A stretch of DNA of 64,000 nucleotides from contig NZ_JADEVT010000006.1 of the NCBI RefSeq assembly GCF_030466625.1, positions 1-64,000 on the forward strand, in the 5' to 3' direction. Shown piece after piece: positions 23,505 through 31,443 of the stretch (positions within the stretch are counted from its first letter, which is position 1; each line of letters begins with the position of its first letter). This DNA is from Nocardioides sp. ChNu-153 (lineage in GTDB: Bacteria > Actinomycetota > Actinomycetes > Propionibacteriales > Nocardioidaceae). The notes beneath the pieces were generated by a model. That model was given only the letters and a program-made list of their open reading frames with translations. It did no database searches and had not been told where the DNA came from. Position numbers and translations under genes: made by a program.

Positions 23505-23993
23505 CGGCAACGCCCCTTCCGGCCGGTTCGTGCACGGATCCCGCCGCAGGGAGGAGCCCCTCCGACGGGCGGACCGCCGGGGGTCCCACGCGTAGCGCAG
23601 CGTGACACCCGGCGTGCGAACGCTGTTCGCTCGGCGCTCACCATAACGATGTCGGGCGCAGGGAGGGCGGAAGAAGGTGGCGCGCGCCACGCCGTACCCG
23701 GGTACGGTGCCCTCCGCGGGCCCGCCGGAGGCCCAGCATCGGGGGGACGACGCCGAGCTGGATCGACCGCTGGCAGGCGGTCGAGGGCGCCCCCGTTGAG
23801 GTCGTCCCCGCCCACGGCGAGGTCGTGGGGGGCGACCTCTTGTGGTGAGTCGCGGTAGGAGCGGTAGTGGATGACCACCGCTGCCACCGCGACCTGGCGG
23901 CGTCGCGGCGAGCCGCAGGCCGGGCGCATTGGCGTGGTTCTCGTTCGGTCGATTCCGCGGCGCAGGACCGGGAGGGCGTGTGAGGCTCGGACC
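23505..23993. other. 489-bp gap between the transporter operon and the TerD gene
   Basis: The gap must contain promoters for both divergent genes, but no clear pair of boxes was found. An inverted pair CGTACCCGGGTACG occurs near 23692-23705. On the plus strand at about 23756-23849 a short frame (SWIDRWQAVEGAP, ending GEVVGGDLLW and a stop) reads like the end of a real protein and may be a gene remnant; it has no start. Confidence 0.4.
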
Positions 23994-26165
23994 GTGAACG
24001 ACGCGAACCCCGCTCCCCGCGAGCTGCGCAGGGGAGCCAACGCAGCCCTCGACGACCTGGGTGCCGAGCTCGGCGGCCTGACGGTGTTCCTCGACAGCCG
24101 GGGCCGGGACGACGAGCCCGTCGACGCCGACGTGAGCGTCCTGCTCCTCGACAGCACCGGCAAGGTGCGCTCCGGCCGCGACTTCGTCTTCTACAACCAG
24201 CCGGTGGCCCTCAACGGCGCGGTGCACCTGCGGGACAAGGTGCGCCCGGAGCCGGGCACGGACGAGGCCCACCAGGGCTGGTCCTCGGACGTGGTGACCA
24301 TCGAGCTCGACGACGTGCCGCAGGAGATCGAGCGGATCGTGGTCGCCGCGAGCCTCGATCCCGCGAGCGGTACGACGTTCGGTGACGCGGCCGGCGTACG
24401 GCTCCGGCTGCAACGCACCTCCGACGCGGCCGACCTGCTCGTCTACGACATCGACGACGCCACCGACGAGCTCGCGCTCGTCTTCGGCGAGTTCTACCGC
24501 CGCGAGGACAGCTGGAAGATCCGGGCGGTGGGCCGGGGGTACGTCGAGGGGCTGGCATCGCTGGTGACCGAGCACGGCGTGGACGTGTCCGAGGAGCCGG
24601 ACACCGACGACGCCGCCGCGGGCCCGTCGGTAGCAGCGGACCCCGGCGCCCCGGCAGTGACCGGAGGGGCAGCCGAGGGGTCGGACACGGCCGGCTACGC
24701 CTCGCCGACCTTCACCGTCGAGACCGCCGCTCCTCCTCTCGACCCAGCCGCCGTCGTCGCGGCGGAGGACGACGCCGGAGCGCCGCCGACACTCGCCGAG
24801 GAGTCGGCCGCGGCAGCCGACGATGACCCCGCAGCACCGCCGGCCCCGGTGAAGCGGTCCGTCTCGGTGCGACGCCCCACCCGCGCCCCGCGCCTGCCCG
24901 CCGACTGGGACGCCTCGATCCCGGCCGAGGACGGCAACGACTGGCAGCCCGCACGGCTCTTCCCCGTCGCGGGCATCGGCAGCGGCGAGGAGCAGGAGCG
25001 TCGCGCCACGTCGGCGCTGCTGGCGGTGATGAGCACCGTGCGGGAGTTCGGGGCCGCGTTGACGGCCCGCTGCGGTGCACCCCGCGGCACCGTCAGCACC
25101 TTCATCGAGGTGCCCTTCGGCCAGGACGAGGAGGCGTACCGGCCCGACGGGGTCATCCAGGTGCGGCGCGGGCGGAAGGAGTGGACGGCCCTCGTCGAGG
25201 TGAAGACGTCCACGGGGCGCCTCAACGTCGAGCAGATCGACAAGTACGTCGAGATCGCCCGCAGCCGTGGGTACGACGCGGTCATCACCATCAGCAACGA
25301 GCTCGCCGGCGGGGACGCCGAGCACCCGGTCGCCATCGACCGACGCAAGCTGCGGAAGGTCTCGCTGCACCACCTGTCGTGGGACCAGATCCGGGCCGAG
25401 GCCGTCCTGGCTGCTCGGCACCGTGGCGTCGCGGACGCGACGCAGGCGAAGGTGCTCGACGAGTTCATCCGCTACATGAACCACGCCCGCTCGGGGATGG
25501 GCGGGCTCGGCGACATGGGGCCGAGCTGGGTCAAGGTCCGCGAGGCGGTCAAGGCCAAGACGGCGCGCGCCTCCGACAAGGCCACGGGTGAGGTCAGCGC
25601 CCGCTTCGACGAGCTGGTCCAGCACCTGGGGCACCACATGACTGGGCTGCTCGGGGTGGAGGTGCAGTCCCTCCCGCCGCGCGAGACCCCGGACCACGCG
25701 AGCCGCCGCCATCAGCTCGCGGACTCCGGCCTGCTGTTCGGCCGCCTCAAGGTGCCGGGGGCGGTGGACGTGCTGGTCGTCGGCGCGGACCTGCGCTCGG
25801 ACAAGGCCATGGCGTCGATCACCGTCCCCGCTCCGCGCGGCGACACGCGCCCGCTGACCCGGGTCCAGTGGCTGCTCCGCCAGCTGCCGGAGCACGCGAA
25901 GGAGTCGATCCGGGTGGAGGCCCACCTCGCAGGGCCGCGGGGCGCGTCGACCGCCGCGCTGCTGGGCGGCGCCCGCCAGAACCCGTCGTGCCTGGTCCCG
26001 GAGGAGCAGCGGGAGATCAAGGCGTTCACCGTCTCCCTCGACCTGGCGCTCGGCAGCAAGCGCGCAGCCGGCACTGGCACCTTGATCGGCTCGGTCAAGG
26101 CTGTCACGACCACCTTCTACGCCGACGTGGTGCAGCACTTGCGTCCCTGGGTGCCGAAGGGCTGA
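23994..26165 (+). CDS. TerD-domain protein fused to a PD-(D/E)XK nuclease-like domain
   Basis: A 723-aa multidomain protein. Residues 1-190 form a TerD domain (tellurite/stress family, Ca-binding): VDADVSVLLLDSTGKV, DFVFYNQPVALNGAVH, FGEFYRREDSWKIRAVGRGY. Residues 190-300 are an acidic, Ala/Pro-rich linker. Residues 310-470 look like a restriction-endonuclease fold: R383-P384-D385-G386, then E402-V-K404 in TALVEVKTSTGRL, then QIDKYVEIARSRGYDAVITISN. This is the D...ExK pattern of PD-(D/E)XK enzymes. Residues 500-723 are unassigned. The GTG start has GAGG eight bases upstream; an in-frame extension to 23871 lacks TerD similarity. Activity on DNA is inferred. Confidence 0.75.
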   Translation: MNDANPAPRELRRGANAALDDLGAELGGLTVFLDSRGRDDEPVDADVSVLLLDSTGKVRSGRDFVFYNQPVALNGAVHLRDKVRPEPGTDEAHQGWSSDVVTIELDDVPQEIERIVVAASLDPASGTTFGDAAGVRLRLQRTSDAADLLVYDIDDATDELALVFGEFYRREDSWKIRAVGRGYVEGLASLVTEHGVDVSEEPDTDDAAAGPSVAADPGAPAVTGGAAEGSDTAGYASPTFTVETAAPPLDPAAVVAAEDDAGAPPTLAEESAAAADDDPAAPPAPVKRSVSVRRPTRAPRLPADWDASIPAEDGNDWQPARLFPVAGIGSGEEQERRATSALLAVMSTVREFGAALTARCGAPRGTVSTFIEVPFGQDEEAYRPDGVIQVRRGRKEWTALVEVKTSTGRLNVEQIDKYVEIARSRGYDAVITISNELAGGDAEHPVAIDRRKLRKVSLHHLSWDQIRAEAVLAARHRGVADATQAKVLDEFIRYMNHARSGMGGLGDMGPSWVKVREAVKAKTARASDKATGEVSARFDELVQHLGHHMTGLLGVEVQSLPPRETPDHASRRHQLADSGLLFGRLKVPGAVDVLVVGADLRSDKAMASITVPAPRGDTRPLTRVQWLLRQLPEHAKESIRVEAHLAGPRGASTAALLGGARQNPSCLVPEEQREIKAFTVSLDLALGSKRAAGTGTLIGSVKAVTTTFYADVVQHLRPWVPKG

Positions 26166-26233
26166 TCCCAGCCGGGGTGAAGGCCCCGGCCACCCGTCGT
26201 ACCGGGTGATCGCGGTTGGCCGCACCGGGTCGC

Positions 26234-26284
26234 GGGGGGGGGGGGGGGGGTGTGTTTTTTTTATTCCCCCCCCCCCCCCCCCCC
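26234..26284. repeat. G17 - T-rich spacer - C19 tract
   Basis: Seventeen G (26234-26250), a 15-nt spacer with eight T in a row, and nineteen C (26266-26284) lie between convergent genes. The runs are inverted repeats and would form an extreme hairpin. It may be a terminator, a slippage-prone locus or an assembly artefact. Confidence 0.85.
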
Positions 26285-26301
26285 GACCCGAGGGCGAGGC
26301 C

Positions 26302-26988
26302 TCAGGCGCGCCGGCGCGCCAGGAACGTCGAGTCGTGCACGTCGTGGGTGACGCCCTCGCGCTCCATCGTGCGCGGGCGCTGCTCGACGACGACCGCGTC
26401 GAAACCGTCGGGCAGGGCGGGCACGAGCTCGTTGGCATCCCACATGGCGCGGCGGCGGGTCTCGCTCAGCTGGGTGAACAGTGGCGAGGGCGCGTGGCCG
26501 ACGACGAGGAGGTGGCCGCCGGGGGCGACGGCCTCGGCCAGCCGGCCGACGACCTCGACGATGCGCCCGTCCGGCGGGTGGAGGAAGTGGGTCGTGACGA
26601 GGTCGAACTGACGCCCGCCCGCCTCGAACGTGCGCGCGTCGACCTGCCACCAGTCGGTCCGCTCGGCCACGCCGACCTGCTCGGCGTGCCGGGCGGCGCG
26701 AGCCAGGCCGTTGGCGGAGAAGTCCGCACCCGTCACCGTCCACCCCTGCTGGGCGAGCCAGATGACGTCCCCGCCCTCGCCGCAGCCGACGTCGAGCGCG
26801 GTGCCGGGCGGCAGCTTCGAGGCCTCGGCGACGAGCTGGGCGTTGGGCCGGCCGCTCCAGATCGTCTCCTCGCCGGTGTAGCGCTCCTCCCAGCCCGCGG
26901 GCTCGAACCACTGGTCCTCGCGCTCGTCGTGCTGGTGGCCGTGTTCCTGACCGTCCCGGTGGTCGTGCTGGTGGTCGTGGTCGCTCAT
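26302..26988 (-). CDS. Class I SAM-dependent methyltransferase with His-rich N-terminus
   Basis: The 228-aa product opens with a His/Asp-rich stretch (HDHQHDHRDGQEHGHQHDE), likely metal-binding, then GWEERYTGEETIWSGRPN. The methyltransferase core shows motif I ALDVGCGEGGDVIWLA, motif II TGADFSANGLARA, VDARTFEAGG, and the post-motif FDLVTTHFLHPPDG. This resembles TehB/thiopurine-type small-molecule methyltransferases that detoxify metalloids or thiols; the substrate is unknown. It diverges from an XRE-cupin gene and converges on the TerD gene. Start ATG 26988; RBS AGGAAGG upstream. Confidence 0.87.
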   Translation of the reverse strand: MSDHDHQHDHRDGQEHGHQHDEREDQWFEPAGWEERYTGEETIWSGRPNAQLVAEASKLPPGTALDVGCGEGGDVIWLAQQGWTVTGADFSANGLARAARHAEQVGVAERTDWWQVDARTFEAGGRQFDLVTTHFLHPPDGRIVEVVGRLAEAVAPGGHLLVVGHAPSPLFTQLSETRRRAMWDANELVPALPDGFDAVVVEQRPRTMEREGVTHDVHDSTFLARRRA

Positions 26989-27073
26989 GCGGTGCCTTCC
27001 TCCTGGCGCGCGTCGGACCTGCGATCACGACGCACGACTGCGTGTGCCTCCAGGCTCCGCGCACCACACCGGA

Positions 27074-27104
27074 TTGACAAGTTCTGTTGCCGAAACGGCA
27101 AACT
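27074..27104 (+). promoter_or_regulatory. Promoter with palindromic operator before the XRE-cupin gene
   Basis: TTGACA (27074-27079) is a perfect -35 box. Within the spacer lies TTGCCG-AAA-CGGCAA (27087-27101), a 15-bp perfect palindrome ending at a possible -10 (CAAACT). Position suggests autorepression by the XRE-cupin protein, and perhaps control of the divergent methyltransferase. Confidence 0.6.
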
Positions 27105-27110
27105 GGCCGG

Positions 27111-27683
27111 GTGGACGAGTACGCCGAGGTGCTGGACGGGGTCGGGCCGCGCCTGCGGGCGCTCCGGCTGACGAGGGGCACGACCCTGACCGAGCTGGCT
27201 GAGCAGACGGGCATCTCGGTGAGCACGCTCTCGCGCCTCGAGTCGGGCCAGCGCCGCCCCACGCTGGAGCTGCTGCTGCCCCTCGCCCGCGCCCACGGGC
27301 AGTCCCTCGACGACCTGGTCGACGCGCCGGAGACGGGCGACCCCCGCGTGCGGGCCAAGCCGATCGTCCGCCACGGCCGCACCTTCGTGCCCCTGACCCG
27401 GCGCCCAGGCGGGCTCCAGGCCTTCAAGATGATCGTGCCGCCGAACGATCCGCCCCCGCCGTACGAGCCGCGGGTGCACGAGGGCTACGAGTGGATCTAC
27501 GTCCTGTCGGGCCGGCTGCACCTCGTGCTGGGGGAGCGCGAGATCGACCTGGGGCCGGGGGAGGTCGTCGAGTTCGACACCCGCACTCCGCACGTCGTGG
27601 CGAACCGCGGGCGTGAGCCGGTCGAGGTGCTGGCGTTGTTCGGGCCGCAGGGCGAGCGGATGCACGTGCGCCGCGGCGGTTGA
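27111..27683 (+). CDS. XRE-family regulator with C-terminal cupin domain
   Basis: This 190-aa regulator has an N-terminal helix-turn-helix ([41 protein letters not shown]) and a C-terminal cupin (residues 110-185) with HEGYEWIYVLSGRLHLVLG and PGEVVEFDTRTPHVVANRG, whose His and Glu residues suit ligand or metal binding. The family (SutR/PuuR-like) senses small molecules. The GTG start lies 10 bases after the palindrome. The divergent His-rich methyltransferase is the likely target besides itself. Confidence 0.9.
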   Translation: MDEYAEVLDGVGPRLRALRLTRGTTLTELAEQTGISVSTLSRLESGQRRPTLELLLPLARAHGQSLDDLVDAPETGDPRVRAKPIVRHGRTFVPLTRRPGGLQAFKMIVPPNDPPPPYEPRVHEGYEWIYVLSGRLHLVLGEREIDLGPGEVVEFDTRTPHVVANRGREPVEVLALFGPQGERMHVRRGG

Positions 27684-27720
27684 CGGGCCCGGCGGTGCGG
27701 GGGCAGCCCCCGGGAACGAC

Positions 27721-27748
27721 GAAGGAGAGGGGCGTGCCCCTCTCCTTC
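27721..27748. terminator. 13-bp stem hairpin between XRE-cupin and helR-like genes
   Basis: Perfect arms GAAGGAGAGGGGC (27721-27733) and GCCCCTCTCCTTC (27736-27748) are separated by two bases. It ends the XRE-cupin transcript and insulates the following promoter. TTCTCC follows, so a short pyrimidine tail is present. Confidence 0.7.
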
Positions 27749-27755
27749 TCCAAGG

Positions 27756-27789
27756 TATAGAGCACCAGGGGGCTTGCCGCAAGACCCCC
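27756..27789 (+). promoter_or_regulatory. -10 TATAGA and rifamycin-associated-element-like palindrome
   Basis: TATAGA (27756-27761) is a strong -10 box. Seven bases later GGGGGCTTGC-CG-CAAGACCCCC (27768-27789) forms a near-perfect inverted repeat. From memory it matches the rifamycin-associated element found upstream of rifamycin-resistance genes, including helR, in actinobacteria (core GGGGCTTGC...GCAAG.CCCC). CACCA/TGGTG flanks extend the symmetry. Confidence 0.75.
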
Positions 27790-27812
27790 GTGGTGGTCCA
27801 GAGTCGCCCGCC

Positions 27813-30005
27813 GTGACGAGCACACGCCCCTCCGCCTTCGCCCTGCCGGACCACCTCGCGGCCAAGGCCGCACCCGCCCTCGTCGACGACGACGAGTGCT
27901 TCCTCGCCCGCCTCGCCGACGCCCTGCAGCGCTCCGTCGACGACGTCTCCGCTCGGCTCGACGCGACCCTCGCCGAGGCCGGCGGCACCGGCCAGGAGGC
28001 GATGGACCGCGACCTCGAGGTGCACCGGCTCTCGAGCCGGCTGCGCACCCTGCGCCGCTACGGCCTCGACCTCTGCCTGGGCCGCGCGGTACCCGCGGAC
28101 GGGTCCGCCCCGACGTACGTCGGGAGGGTCGGGGTCAGCGACGGCGCCGGCGAGCGCCTGCTCGTCGACTGGCGCTCGCCGGCGGCCGAGCCGTTCTTCG
28201 GCGCCACCCACGCCGACCCCCGCGGCCTCGTCAGTCGGCGCCGCTACCGCTGGACGGACGGTCGCGTCACCGACTACTGGGACGAGGTCTTCGACCCCGC
28301 GGCGTACGCCGGGCACGCCGCCCTCGACGACCAGTCCGCGTTCGTCGCCAGCCTCGGCAGCAGCCGCTCGGCGCGCATGCGCGACGTGCTCGCGACCCTC
28401 CAGGCCGACCAGGACGCCATCGTCCGCGCGGGGTCGCGCGGCGTGCTCGTCGTCGACGGCGGCCCGGGCACGGGCAAGACGGTCGTGGCGCTGCACCGCA
28501 CGGCGTACCTCCTCCATGCCGACCCGCGCCTGGACCACCGCCGGGGCGGCGTGCTGTTCGTCGGACCGCACCAGCCCTACCTGGCCTACGTCGCCGACGT
28601 CCTCCCGAGCCTGGGGGAGGAGGGCGTGCGCACCTGCACGCTCCGCGACCTCGTGCCCGAGGGGGCCCATGCGGCCGAGGAGCGCGACCCGCAGGTGGCC
28701 CGGCTCAAGTCCGACGCTGCGATGGTCGACGCGATCGAGCCCGCCGTGGCGCTCTACGAGGAACCCCCGACCACCGGCATGGACGTCGAGACGCCGTGGG
28801 CGGACACCTGGCTGAGCGCCGCCGAGTGGGCCGAGGCGTTCTCCTCGCCCGACCCCGGCACGCCGCACAACGACGCCCGCGACCAGGTCTGGGAGGCGCT
28901 GCTGGCGATCCTCGTCGACAAGCACGACACCGGCCACGACGCCGAGGGGGTGGAGCCGGAGCAGGTACGGCGCGCGCTGGCCGCGAACGGCGCCCTCCGC
29001 GAGGCGTTCGACCGGGCCTGGCCGCTGCTCGAGGCGACGGACGTCGTCGGCGATCTCTGGACGGTGCCGGCCTACCTGCGGCGGTGCGCCCCCTGGCTCA
29101 CCCCCGAGGAGGTCCGCGCCCTGCAGCGCCGCGACCCCGAGGCGTGGACGGTCGTCGACCTGCCGCTGCTCGACGCGGCCCGGCTGCGGCTCGGCGACCC
29201 TGAGGCGTCGCGGCGGCGGCGGCGGGCGTCGGTCGCGGCGACCGCCGAGCGCGCGCGGATGGCCCACGTCGTCGACCACCTCGTGGCGACCGACGACACC
29301 GAGATGGCGGTCATGTCGATGCTGCGGGGCGACGACCTCCAGGGCGCGCTGGTGCCCGGTGCCGACCCGGGCACGGTTCCCGCCACGGAGACGCACGACC
29401 GGCTCGCCGGGCCGTTCGCCCACGTCGTGGTGGACGAGGCGCAGGAGCTGACCGACGCCGAGTGGCAGGTGGTGCTGCATCGGTGCCCGACCCGCAGCCT
29501 CACGGTCGTCGGGGACCGGGCGCAGGCGCGGCACGGGTTCACCGGCACGTGGGAGGAGCGGCTCGCGCGCGTGGGGTTCGACCAGGTCACGGTGGCGTCG
29601 CTGACCGTCAACTACCGCACCCCGGCGGAGGTGATGGCCGAGGCCGAGCCGGTCATCCGCGCGGTGCTCCCGGACGCCAACGTGCCGACCTCGGTGCGCC
29701 GCACCGGCGTGCCGGTGCACCACGGCGGGCTCGACGAGCTGCGTCCCCTCCTCGACGCGTGGCTCGCGGAGCACGCCGAGGGCACCGCGTGCGTCGTGGC
29801 CGCGGGCACGCTCGACCCGGACGCCGTCCCCGCCTCGCCCCGGGTCCGGGTGCTCACCCCGGCGCTCGTGAAGGGGCTGGAGTTCGACCTCGTCGTGCTC
29901 CTGCGGCCCGACGAGCTGGGTGACCCGGGCGACCCGGTCGCGGCGGCCGTCGACCGCTACGTCGCGATGACCCGGGCGACGCAGCGGCTCGTCGTCCTCG
30001 CGTGA
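27813..30005 (+). CDS. helR: HelD/HelR-like RNA polymerase-recycling superfamily 1 helicase
   Basis: HelR-type proteins displace rifamycin and stalled nucleic acid from RNA polymerase. The 730-aa protein has an N-terminal coiled region (about residues 15-75), LLVDWRSPAAEPFF (typical of HelD), Walker A GGPGTGKTVVALHRTAYLL near residue 216, Walker B HVVVDEAQELTDAEWQ near 540, VVGDRAQARHG, LTVNYRTPAEVM, and the C-terminal VLTPALVKGLEFD and RYVAMTRATQRL. Size suits actinobacterial HelD. The palindrome just upstream is the reason for preferring HelR over a generic HelD. GTG 27813 gives a leader of about 45 nt. Confidence 0.85.
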   Translation: MTSTRPSAFALPDHLAAKAAPALVDDDECFLARLADALQRSVDDVSARLDATLAEAGGTGQEAMDRDLEVHRLSSRLRTLRRYGLDLCLGRAVPADGSAPTYVGRVGVSDGAGERLLVDWRSPAAEPFFGATHADPRGLVSRRRYRWTDGRVTDYWDEVFDPAAYAGHAALDDQSAFVASLGSSRSARMRDVLATLQADQDAIVRAGSRGVLVVDGGPGTGKTVVALHRTAYLLHADPRLDHRRGGVLFVGPHQPYLAYVADVLPSLGEEGVRTCTLRDLVPEGAHAAEERDPQVARLKSDAAMVDAIEPAVALYEEPPTTGMDVETPWADTWLSAAEWAEAFSSPDPGTPHNDARDQVWEALLAILVDKHDTGHDAEGVEPEQVRRALAANGALREAFDRAWPLLEATDVVGDLWTVPAYLRRCAPWLTPEEVRALQRRDPEAWTVVDLPLLDAARLRLGDPEASRRRRRASVAATAERARMAHVVDHLVATDDTEMAVMSMLRGDDLQGALVPGADPGTVPATETHDRLAGPFAHVVVDEAQELTDAEWQVVLHRCPTRSLTVVGDRAQARHGFTGTWEERLARVGFDQVTVASLTVNYRTPAEVMAEAEPVIRAVLPDANVPTSVRRTGVPVHHGGLDELRPLLDAWLAEHAEGTACVVAAGTLDPDAVPASPRVRVLTPALVKGLEFDLVVLLRPDELGDPGDPVAAAVDRYVAMTRATQRLVVLA

Positions 30006-30094
30006 GCTGAGTCGGCGCACTCACGCGCCGGGGCCCGGCCCCGCCGAGACTGCACGAGGGGTCGTCGACCGCACGGCCGCGAGGGGTGGGGGAC

Positions 30095-30859
30095 ATGTCG
30101 CGTTCGCAGGGGTCCGTCCAGGTGGTGGCCGTGCTGGTCGCCCTCGTGGTGCTCGTCGTGGTGGTGCTGGTGGTGCTCCTCATGGGCGGGGAGGAGGCCG
30201 GCCGGGAGGACGACGTCGCGGTGGATCCCGCCGCCTCGTCCGCCACCTCGTCCGCCACCTCGTCCGCCACGTCACCGTCCGCCGACCTCCCCGTGCCGGA
30301 ACCCCCGCGCCGGGGGGTCGGGCTGGACCTCGCGCCGAGCCCGGTGCGCGGGGGCCTCTTCGAGCCCGGCCGTTCGCCGGTGGTGGGGCCCCTGCCCGGG
30401 GTGACGGTGGACGACGCGGTCGGGCGCTTCGTGGAGTGCGCGGGCTGGCTGCTGTCGTCGCAGGACGTCCGCGACGACCCGTCGGTCGCGCGGGCCGCGT
30501 TCCCCCTGCTGCTGCCGAGCGACCTCGGGCACCTCGCCGCCAGCGGCGACGACGCCCTGCGCGTGGACTTCCGCGGCGGCGCCTACCGGCTCTACGGCCA
30601 CAGCGGGAGCGCCGAGGCGCCGGACACGGTGATGCTGCAGTCGGTCGCCCAGGTCACGGGCGGCGACGGACGCGTCCGGTGGGTGCGGATCGTGGGCATG
30701 ATGGCGGCCGACGGCGACGCCTGGACCCCGCAGGGGATCCGCGCCGAGGAGGTCGTGCAGCCCACCTCGCCGGAGCTCGCCGTCGCCGACCTCCCGCGCA
30801 GCGAGGCGGTGCGGCTGCTGGGTGACGACGGCGTCGGCTGGCACGCGTTCGCGTCGTGA
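30095..30859 (+). CDS. Membrane-anchored secreted protein of unknown function
   Basis: The 254-aa product has one N-terminal membrane helix (VVAVLVALVVLVVVVLVVLLM, about residues 9-29), a Ser/Ala/Thr linker, and an extracellular domain of about 180 residues. The linker includes three exact 12-bp repeats encoding SATS units. DDAVGRFVECAGWLLSSQDV and QSVAQVTGGDGRVRWVRIVGM are the most structured stretches. No known family was recognised. ATG 30095 is preceded by a G-rich stretch; a GTG nine bases earlier is possible. It stands alone, 89 bp after helR. Confidence 0.75.
   Translation: MSRSQGSVQVVAVLVALVVLVVVVLVVLLMGGEEAGREDDVAVDPAASSATSSATSSATSPSADLPVPEPPRRGVGLDLAPSPVRGGLFEPGRSPVVGPLPGVTVDDAVGRFVECAGWLLSSQDVRDDPSVARAAFPLLLPSDLGHLAASGDDALRVDFRGGAYRLYGHSGSAEAPDTVMLQSVAQVTGGDGRVRWVRIVGMMAADGDAWTPQGIRAEEVVQPTSPELAVADLPRSEAVRLLGDDGVGWHAFAS
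30234..30269 (+). repeat. Three tandem 12-bp repeats within a gene
   Basis: CCTCGTCCGCCA occurs three times in a row without change and encodes the flexible SATSSATSSATS linker. Being a multiple of three, copy-number change would keep the frame. Confidence 0.85.
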
Positions 30860-30882
30860 CCGGGGGCGCGCCAGCGCAGTAT

Positions 30883-30937
30883 TGAACGTGTTCAGAAATG
30901 GTGTACGGTCACGACCAAGAAGTTGAACACGTTCAAC
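30883..30937 (+). promoter_or_regulatory. Pair of TetR-type operators TGAAC-N2-GTTCA
   Basis: Two palindromes with the same half-sites lie 41 bp apart: TGAAC-GT-GTTCA (30883-30894) and GTTGAAC-AC-GTTCAAC (30922-30937, 7-bp perfect arms). Between them is TACGGT (30904-30909), a possible -10 box. They probably bind the TetR regulator encoded at 31841. Confidence 0.7.
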
Positions 30938-30957
30938 ACTGACTCCGGAGGATCCTC

Positions 30958-31437
30958 GTGGACTGGACCGTCACCACCTACCTCGGCTACCTGGCCATCG
31001 CCATCCCGCTCACCGTGTGGGTCGCCCGCACGCTCTTCACCAACGGCACCGTCTTCCTGACCGACGTCTTCGAGGGCCGCCACGAGCTCGCCGCGGCGGT
31101 GAACCGGTTGCTCGTCGTCGGCTTCTACCTGCTCAACGTCGGGTTCGTCCTCCTCTTCCTGCGGGTGGGCGACCCGGTGCTCGACGCCAGCGGGATGCTC
31201 GAGGTGCTGAGCGTGAAGCTGGGCGTCGTGATGCTGGTGCTGGGCGGCGTCCACCTGGCCAACGTGCTGGTCTTCAACTCCATCCGCCGCCGTCACCACT
31301 ACGAGCAGGGACAGCGCCCGCCGGTGGCGCCGCAGGGTGTCCTCGGCGCCGGATCCCGGGGCCCCGCGGCCCCCGCCGGCCCGGCCGCCCCGGCCGACCC
31401 TGGTGCGCTCCAGCCGTTCCCGGCGCCGGGCCGGTGA
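30958..31437 (+). CDS. Four-helix membrane protein, paralog A
   Basis: This 159-aa integral membrane protein of unknown function starts MDWTVTTYLGYLAIAIPLTVWVA and has three to four hydrophobic segments (residues 8-25, 45-70, 78-100), with a Pro/Ala-rich cytosolic tail. It is a clear paralog of the product at 32608: both share WVARTL, NGT.FLTDV.EGR, VGFYLLN.GFVLL and GVVHLAN/GGVHLAN. The GTG start has GGAGG upstream. Two TetR-type operators precede it. The DCC-family and TetR genes follow, so it heads a regulated operon. Confidence 0.8.
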   Translation: MDWTVTTYLGYLAIAIPLTVWVARTLFTNGTVFLTDVFEGRHELAAAVNRLLVVGFYLLNVGFVLLFLRVGDPVLDASGMLEVLSVKLGVVMLVLGGVHLANVLVFNSIRRRHHYEQGQRPPVAPQGVLGAGSRGPAAPAGPAAPADPGALQPFPAPGR

Positions 31438-31443
31438 CGGGCC

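Noticed and set aside
26985..30020. 1011-aa minus-strand frame opposite the XRE-cupin and helR genes
   Set aside because: It crosses two convincing plus-strand genes, a terminator and a promoter, and its composition is typical of antisense frames.
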